DNA from: an uncultured Rhodopila sp.
GTDB lineage: Bacteria > Pseudomonadota > Alphaproteobacteria > Acetobacterales > Acetobacteraceae
Assembly (NCBI RefSeq): GCF_903915725.1
Contig: NZ_CAIWTY010000026.1
Location: 40,156-104,155 of the forward strand
DNA: 64,000 nucleotides
Direction: 5' to 3'
Shown here: piece after piece, positions 21,802 through 30,397 of the stretch
Position numbering within the stretch: position 1 is the stretch's first letter
Layout of the letters: each line of letters begins with the position of its first letter
Notes under the pieces: generated by a model
What the model saw: only the letters and a program-made list of their open reading frames with translations
What the model was told of the DNA's origin: nothing
Database searches by the model: none
Made by a program: the position numbers and the translations under genes

Positions 21802-23211
21802 ATGGCTTTCTCCCACCACTTCGACCCGACGGTTCTGCGCGAATACGATATCCGCGGGATCGTCGGACGCACTTTGCATGCCACCGATGCTTTCGCGATC
21901 GGCCGCGCCTTCGGCACGATCGTCTCCCGCGGCGGCGGCACCCGGGTGGCCGTCGGCTATGACGGGCGGCTGACCAGCCCGGAGCTGGAGCAGGCACTGG
22001 TGGACGGGCTGCGCGCCAGCGGGATGGAGGTGCTGCGCATCGGCCGCGGTCCGACTCCCATGCTCTACTACACGGCAACGACGCTGGAGACGGACGGAGC
22101 GGTGATGGTGACGGGCAGCCACAATCCGCCGGATTACAACGGCTTCAAGATGATGCTCGGCCGCAAGCCGTTCTTCGGCGAGCAGATTCTGGACATCGGC
22201 CGCCTCGCCGAAACCGGCGACGTGGTGCCGCAGGCCGAGGGCTCCGAGCGGGCCGTGGCCGTGGCTGACGATTACGTGGCGCGCCTGCTGTCCGACTGGG
22301 ACGGCGGCGACCGGATGCTGAAAGTGGTTTGGGACAACGGCAACGGCGCGGCCGGCGATGCGCTGGAAAAGCTGGTTGCCTCCCTGCCCGGGGAGCATGT
22401 GGTGCTGAACGGGCCGATCGACGGGAATTTCCCGGCGCATCATCCCGACCCGACGGTGCCGGCCAACCTCGCGGAGCTGATTGCCGTGGTGCGCGCGCAG
22501 AAGGCGGATATCGGCATCGCCTTCGACGGCGACGCGGACCGCATCGGGCTGGTGGACGATACGGGCGAAATCCTGTTCGGCGACCAGATCCTCGTGCTGC
22601 TGGCACGCGACGTGCTGAAAAGTCACCCCGGCGCGACGATCATCGCCGACGTGAAAGCCAGCCAGGTGCTGTTCGATGAGGTCGCCAAGGCGGGCGGCGT
22701 GCCGCTGATGTGGAAGACCGGGCACTCGCTGATCAAGTCGAAAATGGCGGAGACTGGCAGTCCGCTGGCGGGCGAGATGTCGGGGCACATCTTCTTCGCG
22801 GATCGCTGGTACGGGTTCGACGACGCGCTGTACGCGGCGGTGCGGACGCTGGGGATACTGGCTCGGCTCGGGACTCCGCTGTCCAACGTGCGGAAGGCGT
22901 TGCCGCACGTGATCAATACGCCGGAGGTCCGGTTCGACTGCGACGACCGCCGCAAATTCGCAGTCATCGCCGAAGTGGCGGACCGCCTGTCGGCCGAGGG
23001 TGCGAAGGTCTCGGCGACGGACGGCGTGCGGGTGCAGACGGCGGATGGCTGGTGGCTGTTGCGCGCTTCCAATACGCAGGCCGTGCTGGTGGCGCGGTGC
23101 GAGTCGTCGACCGAGGCGGGGCTGGATCGGCTGAAGTCGGCTCTGGCGAAGCAGCTGGTGGCTTCGGGGCTGGAAACGCCGGACTTTTCGGGGGCCAACG
23201 CCGGGCATTGA
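21802..23211 (+). CDS. Phosphomannomutase/phosphoglucomutase
   Basis: This 469-aa alpha-D-phosphohexomutase of the AlgC/ManB type has the phosphoserine loop [13 protein letters not shown] near residue 105, metal-binding DGDADRIG near residue 245, the sugar-binding loop GEMSGHIFF near 325 and the C-terminal phosphate loop [14 protein letters not shown]. It interconverts mannose- or glucose-6-phosphate and the 1-phosphate in the cytoplasm. It is the second gene of the galU pair. A hairpin begins directly at its stop codon. Confidence 0.93.
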   Translation: MAFSHHFDPTVLREYDIRGIVGRTLHATDAFAIGRAFGTIVSRGGGTRVAVGYDGRLTSPELEQALVDGLRASGMEVLRIGRGPTPMLYYTATTLETDGAVMVTGSHNPPDYNGFKMMLGRKPFFGEQILDIGRLAETGDVVPQAEGSERAVAVADDYVARLLSDWDGGDRMLKVVWDNGNGAAGDALEKLVASLPGEHVVLNGPIDGNFPAHHPDPTVPANLAELIAVVRAQKADIGIAFDGDADRIGLVDDTGEILFGDQILVLLARDVLKSHPGATIIADVKASQVLFDEVAKAGGVPLMWKTGHSLIKSKMAETGSPLAGEMSGHIFFADRWYGFDDALYAAVRTLGILARLGTPLSNVRKALPHVINTPEVRFDCDDRRKFAVIAEVADRLSAEGAKVSATDGVRVQTADGWWLLRASNTQAVLVARCESSTEAGLDRLKSALAKQLVASGLETPDFSGANAGH

Positions 23212-23234
23212 CAGGGGCGCGGTTCGTGCCCCTG
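23212..23234 (+). terminator. Putative terminator after phosphohexomutase gene
   Basis: CAGGGGC and GCCCCTG form a 7-bp GC-rich stem with a 9-nt loop starting at the base after the stop codon; a TTTTT run follows about 9 nt later. It probably ends the galU operon. The T run is farther from the stem than in a standard intrinsic terminator. Confidence 0.5.
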
Positions 23235-23506
23235 CGGAGAGGACTTTTTGAGTTCCTGTCGACGGATTTTTTGCACCGAGGAAGCCGGAGGACACAGAGA
23301 TACCCAGCGATCTCTATCGGCGAAGCCGCCTCACCGACGGGTCCCGGGAGCGCTCTTTCCGTCAGGCCGCAGCGCGTGACGCACTGATTTCTTCGCCGTG
23401 CCCTCCCGCTTCCTCCTCCGGGATGGCAAGGCGGATTTCTTCAAGTATCCGTCAAGTGAAATTTCCAGTAAAAAGCCCGCTCGTCGCATGCGATTGCAGG
23501 CTGTTC

Positions 23507-24136
23507 TCAATCGAATTCCGTTGCCATCCCGGGATCGCGCCAGTGCGCGAACATGCGGCTGATGTGGTGCGCCGATGTCCGGCGGACGGACAGATCGTCC
23601 GGGATGGCGGCTTCGGCAAACCAGCCGACTTCGCTCGTCTCCAGGCTGGTGGCCGGGGCGCCACCCTCCAGCACGCAGATGAAAAACATCCGCGCCACCG
23701 AGAACGCCATCGGCGGCTGCGCCTGGCGGGCGCGATCCCAGACCGCGGCCAGCTTCACCGCCCGGACGCGGTAGCCGGACTCCTCGAATACTTCCCGCAC
23801 CACCGATTGTGCCGGCGTCTGGTTTATGTCGGCCCAACCGCCGGGCAGGGTCCAGCGATCACCGTCCACCACCTCGCGCACCATCAGGATTCGGCCCGCT
23901 GCATCGAACACGGCGCCGCGGACGCCAAGCTTCGGGGTCGCGTAGCCGGTTTCGGCGTCGAACAGTGACTCGATGCGTGCACTGTCGGCCGAGCTGTGCT
24001 CCGCCATGATCCGCGCGGCCAGACGGCGCAACGCGGCGAAGCGGTCGAGGTCGTAGGGGTCTTTACTGAACGCCAGGCCGGTCTGGGCGATGGCCTGGAT
24101 TTCCCGCGCCCAGACCAGCCAGTGGGGGTCAGGCAT
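23507..24136 (-). CDS. Nudix hydrolase (ADP-ribose/NADH pyrophosphatase-like)
   Basis: The Nudix box is GGWADINQTPAQSVVREVFEESGY, with REVFEES carrying the catalytic glutamates, at about residues 118-141. The N-terminal 60 residues (LVWAREIQAIAQTGLAF..DPYDLDRFAALRRLA) match the helical domain of the hydrolase family that precedes an LGVRGAVFDAAGRILMVRE Nudix core. The substrate is likely a nucleoside diphosphate derivative. The ATG at 24136 gives the usual MPDPHW start; a GTG 9 bp upstream is possible. Confidence 0.88.
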   Translation of the reverse strand: MPDPHWLVWAREIQAIAQTGLAFSKDPYDLDRFAALRRLAARIMAEHSSADSARIESLFDAETGYATPKLGVRGAVFDAAGRILMVREVVDGDRWTLPGGWADINQTPAQSVVREVFEESGYRVRAVKLAAVWDRARQAQPPMAFSVARMFFICVLEGGAPATSLETSEVGWFAEAAIPDDLSVRRTSAHHISRMFAHWRDPGMATEFD

Positions 24137-24194
24137 TGGCCACACTCATCATGGCTCTTCTCCGGCATGGCCCTGCCCCGGCTGGTCCGGGGTA

Positions 24195-24244
24195 TTGTCC
24201 GGGCCACCTATTCCAGCACCTGCCGCGATAGGTGGCCCGGACAA
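24195..24244. repeat. Perfect 17-bp inverted repeat
   Basis: TTGTCCGGGCCACCTAT and its exact reverse complement are separated by a 16-nt loop. It is intergenic between the convergent Bpt tail repeats and the Nudix gene. The arms differ from the other palindromes in this window, although the GTCCGG core is shared with family B. Confidence 0.7.
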
Positions 24245-24293
24245 GTCGCATAGGCGCTAACATAGGCCGGGAGACCGCAGCCCGTCCCATTGC

Positions 24294-24381
24294 GTCATGG
24301 CCGGACTTGGTCCGGCCATTCACGACTTTGCCGACATCAGCACCGCAAGTCGTGGATGGCCGGGACAAGCGCGGCCATGCC
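24294..24381. repeat. REP-like palindrome (family B)
   Basis: It begins GTCATGGCCGGACTTGGTCC and ends GGGACAAGCGCGGCCATG, with an inner CACGACTT/AAGTCGTG stem. The architecture is the same as family A (hairpin, inner stem, hairpin) with different arm sequences. A half copy (ACAAGCCCGGCCATGAC) lies at about 24418-24434. It occupies most of the 24137-24452 gap, where no gene is seen. Confidence 0.75.
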
Positions 24382-24452
24382 ACGGAGGCTACGGCCGTGC
24401 CGCCAGCCCTTATGCGGACAAGCCCGGCCATGACGGAAGTGCCAGCCGCCCT

Positions 24453-25232
24453 TCACCCAACGGTTTCCGACATCAGCACGTCCTCGGCAGCGTCCCGGCC
24501 GCTGATCTCGACATCCGTCAGCACGCGCCAGGTTCCGTTGACAAGAATTTCGCTCGGCCGGAATCGCGCCTTGTAGGCCATCTTCCGGCTGTCCGACACC
24601 CAATAGCCGAGATAGACATATGGCAGCCCCATCGCCCGGGCGCGCTCGATCAGCCACAGCACGGCGTGCGTCCCCAGCGACCGCTTTTCCAGGCCGGGAA
24701 CAAAGAAGCTGTACACCGCCGACAGCCCGTCGCCGAGCTTGTCGGTCAGGCAGGCGCTCAACAGGCGATCCTGCTCATCGCGGAACTCGATGATGAAGGT
24801 CTCGATCGGGGTGTCCTCGACCATGGCACGATAGTCGTAGAAGCTCATGCTGGCCATGTCGCCGTCGCCGTGCCGCACCTGCTGGTAGCGCTGGAACAAC
24901 TGGAACTGCTCCGCCGTCGCCCGCGCCGGCACGCGATACCCCTCCAGCGCCGCATTCGCCCGGGCGATCTTGCGCAGCGTCCGGTCCGGCTGGAACGAGT
25001 CCACCGGAATGCGTATCGGCACGCAGGCCTGGCAGGACGGGCAGACCGGTGCGTAGGCGATGTTGTGGCTGCGGCGGAACCCGGCCCGCGACAGTCTGTC
25101 GTGCAACGGCTCCGCATCCGGCCCGATGATCTCGGTAACGACCTTGCGCTCGGTGCGGCCCGCCACATACGGGCAGGGCAGGGGCGCTGTCGTATAGAAA
25201 AACTGCGGGCGGCGCGGAGGCTTATAGGTCAT
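24453..25232 (-). CDS. bpt: Aspartate/glutamate leucyltransferase (Bpt)
   Basis: This 259-aa leucyltransferase is part of the N-end rule pathway and moves leucine from Leu-tRNA onto N-terminal Asp or Glu, marking proteins for ClpAP. The N-terminal motif CPSCQACVPIRIPV with clustered cysteines, YQQVRHGDGDMA, SVYSFF-like AVYSFFVPG and YLGYWVSDSRKMAYKARFRP are family features. The ATG at 25232 overlaps the stop of the RDD gene (ATGA), so translation is coupled. It is the last gene of the three-gene operon. Confidence 0.94.
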   Translation of the reverse strand: MTYKPPRRPQFFYTTAPLPCPYVAGRTERKVVTEIIGPDAEPLHDRLSRAGFRRSHNIAYAPVCPSCQACVPIRIPVDSFQPDRTLRKIARANAALEGYRVPARATAEQFQLFQRYQQVRHGDGDMASMSFYDYRAMVEDTPIETFIIEFRDEQDRLLSACLTDKLGDGLSAVYSFFVPGLEKRSLGTHAVLWLIERARAMGLPYVYLGYWVSDSRKMAYKARFRPSEILVNGTWRVLTDVEISGRDAAEDVLMSETVG

Positions 25233-25729
25233 GAGGCGTATGGTCCTGGCCCCGCGGTCCAACCCGGCGCGGCCAGCGCCTGCATCGCCTGCACCCGCAC
25301 CACGACCAGTCCGCTCACGAGATCGTGAAGAGTGCGATGCCGCGTCGTGAACAGCGCCACCACCAGCAGCAGGCCGCTGGTCGCCAGGGTCAGGTAGAAC
25401 GCCAGCACCGACACCAGAGCCTGTAGCGGGTCAGGCGGTCCCAGGTCGTAGTCGCGCCGCACCGTCAGGCCGAACATCTGCTGCCCCGGCGTGGCGCTCG
25501 GGCCGCTGAGCAGCGACAGGAAGTGATAAAAGAACGGCACGAACGGCAGGATAGCCATCGCTCCGAAACCCAGGCCGAAAGTCAGGATACCGAAAGCGGC
25601 CAGGATCCACCACAGCACGAAGACCAGGATCGCGATCAGGATGACATCGACGACCCAGGCGAGGCAGCGTCGCGTCAGGGCGCCTTCGACGAGGAACTCG
25701 TCGTCCGGATAGGGCGTTGCGTAGCTCAT
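25229..25729 (-). CDS. RDD-family membrane protein
   Basis: This 166-aa protein carries the RDD motif as RRCLAWVVDVIL (R and D around helix 1) and TPGQQMFGLTVRRD before the later helices. Four hydrophobic segments are visible, and RHRTLHDLVSGLVVV closes the domain. RDD proteins are small inner-membrane proteins, some linked to ion transport; the function here is unknown. Start and stop overlap the neighbouring genes by 4 bp each, so it is tightly coupled to the acylase upstream and Bpt downstream. Confidence 0.88.
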   Translation of the reverse strand: MSYATPYPDDEFLVEGALTRRCLAWVVDVILIAILVFVLWWILAAFGILTFGLGFGAMAILPFVPFFYHFLSLLSGPSATPGQQMFGLTVRRDYDLGPPDPLQALVSVLAFYLTLATSGLLLVVALFTTRHRTLHDLVSGLVVVRVQAMQALAAPGWTAGPGPYAS

Positions 25730-28035
25730 GGCGTCAGTCGAATCGTCCCCGTTACGGTAGCCGCGTCCGGCCCCAAGCTGATTGTAGCACCGTCGCGCCA
25801 GCGTAGGACAAAATCTCTTGCGTGCGAACTGAACGGATTACCGGATTGCCCGGGTGTGATCATGAACAGGCTGCGATCCAGATCGGCCAGGTCGTAGACC
25901 CCGCGATAGGCCGCCCCATGCACCGACTGCATCGCCGGATTCATGCCGCCGCGGTTGAGCGTGTTGTCGTCGCCGGCACTCGGAACGCTGATGGTGGTCA
26001 ACGGCCCGAGCACCGGAATCGTCCGCAGCAGCGGATGCGCGAACTGCGCCTGATGCGCATCGCCCCAGCGCCATTTGGCGGGATCGCCGCCGAACCGGAC
26101 GCTCAGATCGCGTACCGTGGCCGCCAGGGAGTCCCGCAGCATCGGCGCACAATCGCCGTTGCACCAATGCGCGCCGGCCGGCGACAGGACAAAGGCAAGG
26201 AAATCCGCCTCCGGGCCGCCCGCCGCCATCGGCACGCCGGCGCGGGTCAGGATGCCGCGATAGAATGTCTCCATCCAGGCGTTGAATATCAGCGGCGCCG
26301 GGCTGTCCATCACCGCCGCGCCGTCCCAGCCTTTCAGCAGACCGAGCGCCTGCGCCGCGTTGCCGGTGACGTCCGGCACCGCCAGCAGCACCGGCAGCAC
26401 GTGGCGCGCGAACAGGTCGACGTTGTCAGCCTGCATCGCGACGAAGTCCGCGACCGTATGGCGATCGGAGGCATCCAACAGTTGCCGGATGCGCTGCGCC
26501 CGCCAGTCGCCGAAGGTGTCGCGCCCCATGAAGACGGAAAAATTGGCCGGCCAGACCGGTTCGTTGGCATTCACCAGCCGCCCCGTCGGCGGCGAGACGC
26601 TGTGCGGCAGCGACTCGCCCCAGGCCCAGCCGATCCAGTCATGCGACCCGTCGCCGGGGGCGGGCATGGCGCCGTCGCCGGCCTTGCGTATCGGCACCCG
26701 TCCGGTGACGAACATCCCGATCGTCTTTGCGTCGGCCACCAGCAGGTTCTGCACCGGCGAACTGATTTCCGCCGCCGCCCGCCCGGCTTCCTCCACCGTC
26801 GCGGCGCGGTTCAACGCCAGCAGTCCCGCCGCCGCCGTATCCCCCGCCTGCAAATTCCCCATCGTGACCGCCATGATCGGCCCGCTCGGGCTGTCGAGAT
26901 CGCTGATCACCGGACCATGGCGGGTTTCCCGCACCAGCAGAAGCTGATCCGGCTGGCCGCGCACGCCGATGCGCTCCTCCCGCAGGGTGAATGGAAGCGG
27001 ACCGCCGGGCGCCTGGTATTGCCCGCTGCCGGCGGCGGTCTCGATGAAGATGTCCTGCACGTCGGCGCCGGTGGTGGTGAAGGTCCAGGCGATCTTGCCG
27101 TTATGTCCGAGCACCAGGAACGGGACGCCCGGCGCGGTGCCGCCGGCCAGGACGCGGCCGGGCAGGTCGATGCGCGCCAAATACCAGATACCGGGGAAGC
27201 CGAACGCCAGATGCGGATCGCCGGCCAGCAGCGGCGCTCCGGTGGCGGTGTGCCGCCCGTCGACCGCCCATTCGTTCGATGCGCTGGAGGGAATTGTATA
27301 AGGTGCGGGAAACGCTGGCAGCACCGACAGCAGCCGCGATGCGGCCGAGGCGAAGCGGGTCTGCGGGTCCGCCATCGCGTCCGGCGCGGGCACCCCCGGC
27401 TGACGTGGCCAAAGCTGGTCGAGCAACCCCGCCGGCACTTTCCCGACCAGGCCCTGGCGCGCCAGTTCCTGCCGCCAGTTCATCGACAGCCACAGACCCA
27501 TGGTCTTGGCCCACAGCAGGCTGTCGGCCGGCTCCCACGGTTCGGGTGACCCGAGAACCAGGAATTCCGGCGCGGCGAAGCGGCCCTTCTGGCCGATATA
27601 GGCATTCACGCCGCGCGCGTAGGCATCGAGTATCGCCCGCGTATCCGCCGGCAGCGCAGCCAGATCCGCCACCGCGTGCTGGCGCAGGCCGAGCGTGCGC
27701 ATCAGCCGGTCGATCGACAGGGTGACCGTGCCGGCGATCTCCGACAGGCGGCCGGAGGCGGCACGGCGCATCAACTCCATCTGGAACATGCGGTCGCGGG
27801 CATGCGCGAAGCCGAGGGCGGCGGCGGCGTCCTGCTCGGTCGCGGCGCGGATACGTGGCACCATGTCGGCGTCGAAGCTGATGTCGACCGGCGCGGACAG
27901 GCCGGCGATGCGGGTGGTCCGGCCGGTGCCCGGGATCGTCAGCCACAGCGCCCCGGCGATCAGTGCCGCGAGAAGCAGGACGAGGACGCCCAGAGCGGCG
28001 AGCACGCGCGCGAAGCCTCGGATGAAGGATTGCAT
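25726..28035 (-). CDS. Penicillin acylase family Ntn-hydrolase
   Basis: This 769-aa precursor has an N-terminal signal anchor (LAALGVLVLLLAALIAGALWL) and the autoprocessing site before Ser253 in SSASNEWAVDG, the N-terminal nucleophile of the beta subunit. FAHARDRMFQMELMRR and LGHNGKIAWTFT are family motifs. Such enzymes cleave amides, including beta-lactam side chains and, in the PvdQ and QuiP group, N-acyl homoserine lactones. It is probably periplasmic. The ATG at 28035 is preferred although the frame is open to 28239. It is first in the operon with RDD and bpt, divergent from an Lrp regulator. Confidence 0.9.
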   Translation of the reverse strand: MQSFIRGFARVLAALGVLVLLLAALIAGALWLTIPGTGRTTRIAGLSAPVDISFDADMVPRIRAATEQDAAAALGFAHARDRMFQMELMRRAASGRLSEIAGTVTLSIDRLMRTLGLRQHAVADLAALPADTRAILDAYARGVNAYIGQKGRFAAPEFLVLGSPEPWEPADSLLWAKTMGLWLSMNWRQELARQGLVGKVPAGLLDQLWPRQPGVPAPDAMADPQTRFASAASRLLSVLPAFPAPYTIPSSASNEWAVDGRHTATGAPLLAGDPHLAFGFPGIWYLARIDLPGRVLAGGTAPGVPFLVLGHNGKIAWTFTTTGADVQDIFIETAAGSGQYQAPGGPLPFTLREERIGVRGQPDQLLLVRETRHGPVISDLDSPSGPIMAVTMGNLQAGDTAAAGLLALNRAATVEEAGRAAAEISSPVQNLLVADAKTIGMFVTGRVPIRKAGDGAMPAPGDGSHDWIGWAWGESLPHSVSPPTGRLVNANEPVWPANFSVFMGRDTFGDWRAQRIRQLLDASDRHTVADFVAMQADNVDLFARHVLPVLLAVPDVTGNAAQALGLLKGWDGAAVMDSPAPLIFNAWMETFYRGILTRAGVPMAAGGPEADFLAFVLSPAGAHWCNGDCAPMLRDSLAATVRDLSVRFGGDPAKWRWGDAHQAQFAHPLLRTIPVLGPLTTISVPSAGDDNTLNRGGMNPAMQSVHGAAYRGVYDLADLDRSLFMITPGQSGNPFSSHARDFVLRWRDGATISLGPDAATVTGTIRLTP

Positions 28036-28224
28036 GGACCGAAAAGTGGCGATACGGCGCTGAAATGGGAAGACATGAATCGAGCGGTTTCCGATAGCGG
28101 ACCGAAAAGTTGTGGATTGTCTGATGATATTGACGGAAAATACCGTTTCCGGCTTGCCCGCCGCGCCGGACGCAATAAGATTATGTCCCCTCCCGCGGCC
28201 CGGAAATGTCCTTTCAAAAATAAC

Positions 28225-28707
28225 ATGAAGCCGTCTCACTCAGATACGCCCATTGTGCTGGACGCGATCGACCGGCGCATTCTCGCATCGTTGCAGGAGG
28301 ACGGGCGCATGACGAATGTCGACCTGTCGAAGCGGGCCGGCATCTCCGCACCGCCCTGTCTGCGCCGGGTGCGGGCGCTGGAGGAGGCGGGCGTGATCCG
28401 CGGCTACCATGCCGACACCGACCCGCAGATGCTGGGGTGGGAGATCACCTTCTTCGCCATCGTTGGGCTGGAGAGCCAGAAGGACGCGGTGCTGTCGGCG
28501 TTCGAGCGGCTCGTCGGCGCCTGGCCGGAGGTGCGGGAGTGCCACATGATCCGCGGCGGCGGCGATTTCCTGCTGCGCCTGGTGGCACGCGATACGGCGC
28601 ACGAGAATCAGTTGACGCAGAAGCTGACGGGATTGCCGTCGGTCAGCCGGGTGCAAACATTGCAGACGATCCGGACCAGCCGCAGCATGGCGGGGGTGCC
28701 GCTGTAG
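28225..28707 (+). CDS. Lrp/AsnC-family transcriptional regulator
   Basis: This 160-aa protein has an N-terminal winged helix (LDAIDRRILASLQEDGRMTNVDLSKRAGIS...CLRRVRALEEAGVIRGYHA) and a RAM ligand-binding domain (ITFFAIVGLE...EVRECHMIRGGGDFLLRLVARD). Lrp proteins sense amino acids and act as octamers. It is divergently transcribed from the acylase operon, with 189 bp between the starts, so it may regulate that operon or itself. The ATG at 28225 is followed by family-like sequence after about 10 residues. Confidence 0.92.
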   Translation: MKPSHSDTPIVLDAIDRRILASLQEDGRMTNVDLSKRAGISAPPCLRRVRALEEAGVIRGYHADTDPQMLGWEITFFAIVGLESQKDAVLSAFERLVGAWPEVRECHMIRGGGDFLLRLVARDTAHENQLTQKLTGLPSVSRVQTLQTIRTSRSMAGVPL

Positions 28708-29311
28708 TGTCCCCTCAAGGGCGCTGGCGCGCTGAGACCTGGTGCTCCTAATTCGAGTCGGAGCTCCGGCGGGCGTCGCCGTTGCCTCGGACGCAGGGGT
28801 AAGGTTTCGATGATAGTCAACCTGCACGGCGGGCTGACCCGCGTCGCTACAGACTTGGCGTGACAATAGGTTTCAGGAGTCTACCTGCGCGTGTTGCTTC
28901 TGACCCAAAAGGCTGCAATTTTTCAGGAGTCCAACCACCTGGGGTAGTGGGCCATGCGCCGATGAGTAGAATACTACAACCGCCGCTTTTGGGTCTACTT
29001 ACGGATACTTACGATTTGTATCCTCGGCAGCCGGGGGCTCGCCGGGCGCCAATACCCCGAATTGCAAGTCCTTTACACAAAGAGCATCATTTGCCTGCGC
29101 CGATACTGGAGTCGAAAGCGCGCCGGCACGCATGCGGTCGGGACAACATTCCGGTCTGAACGTATCGGTCGGACGACCTGGCCGATGTTTAGGGGCTTCA
29201 CGCGCGGGGCCAAATGATCACGATATTGTGACCAATCTGTGGATCGGGCTTATAACCCGCCACGCGAGGCTTTAAATTGCATTTACTTAACAAAAATGCG
29301 GCGCGGGACCA
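28708..29311. other. Long intergenic region, no gene seen
   Basis: The 604 bp has no coding frame with a plausible start. The 11-mer TTTCAGGAGTC occurs twice, at 28871 and 28921, exactly 50 bp apart. Base composition becomes more AT-rich toward 29220-29300. An unrecognised small RNA cannot be excluded. Confidence 0.4.
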
Positions 29312-29548
29312 TCAGGCGGCGCTTCCCCCGATTTGCCGAAACGCCAGATCGAGGGCGATTTGGGCAAAATCCGGCTTCGCCAGGCCGGCATCGACGCGTC
29401 CGTTGCGCCAACCATGCCAAAAAGCCCGCGACCGATCGGACCCGGGCGGCGGACTGCCGTGGAAGCCGTCAAAATAACCTTCCAAGATCTCACCGTCATC
29501 AAGTTGTCTAAAATCTGCAATTGTTGTGACGGGTGCAAATTCGGCCAT
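29312..29548 (-). CDS. Small protein with ribosome-modulation-factor-like motif, 78 aa
   Basis: The central segment EGYFDGFHGSPPPGSDRS, then AFWHGWRNGRVDAG, follows the RMF spacing (G-Y-x-x-G-x-x-G, then S-x-x-W-x-x-G-W-R). RMF dimerises and shelves ribosomes in stationary phase. Related short proteins of unknown role with FWHGWRNG occur in alphaproteobacteria. The ATG at 29548 has AGGAAT 9 nt upstream. It is divergent from the FeeM-like gene, whose start is 118 bp away. The ribosomal function is inference from the motif. Confidence 0.6.
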   Translation of the reverse strand: MAEFAPVTTIADFRQLDDGEILEGYFDGFHGSPPPGSDRSRAFWHGWRNGRVDAGLAKPDFAQIALDLAFRQIGGSAA

Positions 29549-29665
29549 GGAGGATTCCTATCCGGATCGTGCGGGTCCGTCCAGATCTTCGAAGGGAAGC
29601 ATACTCATCCGCTAGTACAACAAGATACGATCTCCTGGTCACATTCTTAACAGGAGACACCACTA

Positions 29666-30397
29666 ATGTTCTTTTTTGCTCACGATATGCATCAACATGT
29701 CGATATTGTACCGCAAGTCCGCCCGCTCACGCAGACGCGATATTCCGCCCGGCTCGCCGTAGATACCAAAACAAAGCTGGAAGCTTACAGATTACGCTAT
29801 GACAGTTACCTCGCATCCGGCTACATCCAACCCAATGAGACCGGGTTGTTCCAGGACCTCTACGATGACCTGCCAAATTGCCAGACCGTGGTTATTTATG
29901 ACGATGGCGTTCCGTCCGCGTCGGTGCGCACATGCATGCTGGCTTTCGGATCGCGCAAGAGATCCCCGGCGGCCGATGCATTCCCCGAGGAGGTCCGCAA
30001 GCTGCTCAACGAGCAAACCGCGATCGGCATCGGCGCCCGCGGCATCGAGACGACACGCCTCGTACGCAGCCCGGCGGCGGACAATAATCAGGGACTCGTC
30101 TTCCTGCTCTATCGGATGGCAGGATTTTTAGGCATGGCCGCGCATACCCAGATCCTGCTGGCCTGCGTGCGCCGCAACCACGCGCCGTTCTACAAGCGCC
30201 TCGGGTATGAGGCGGTGACCGAACCGCGCGCCTATCCCGGCCTGAGCTGCCCCATGCAGCTCATGTCCTGCACCCGCGAACGCTACGATGAAGTCCGGCG
30301 AGCCTTCCCGGTCATCGATCCGTTTGCCGGCGCGACCGACGATCTTGATGGATTCTTCGCCGGCGAACCCGTCCCGCTCGGGCTGGTGAGATCTTGA
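29666..30397 (+). CDS. FeeM-like N-acyl amino acid synthase (GNAT/autoinducer-synthase fold)
   Basis: This 243-aa protein resembles the FeeM/LuxI-type acyltransferase fold: YRLRYDSYLASGYIQPNETGLFQD (the R-x-x-x-Y region of autoinducer synthases), then VIYDDGVPSASVRTC, IGARGIETTRLVRSPAADNN and LLACVRRNHAPFYKRLGYEAV. FeeM joins acyl chains from acyl-ACP to an amino acid. The ATG at 29666 has AGGAG 9 nt upstream. Its TGA overlaps the TTG start of the GGDEF-EAL gene, so the two are translationally coupled. The actual acyl chain and acceptor are unknown. Confidence 0.75.
   Translation: MFFFAHDMHQHVDIVPQVRPLTQTRYSARLAVDTKTKLEAYRLRYDSYLASGYIQPNETGLFQDLYDDLPNCQTVVIYDDGVPSASVRTCMLAFGSRKRSPAADAFPEEVRKLLNEQTAIGIGARGIETTRLVRSPAADNNQGLVFLLYRMAGFLGMAAHTQILLACVRRNHAPFYKRLGYEAVTEPRAYPGLSCPMQLMSCTRERYDEVRRAFPVIDPFAGATDDLDGFFAGEPVPLGLVRS

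Noticed and set aside
21547..23295. 582-aa minus-strand frame across galU and the phosphohexomutase gene
   Set aside because: It spans two clear genes on the other strand and has no recognisable domain.
28036..28239. Extension of the penicillin acylase start to 28239
   Set aside because: It would remove the space for the divergent Lrp promoter and put about 70 non-homologous residues before the signal anchor.
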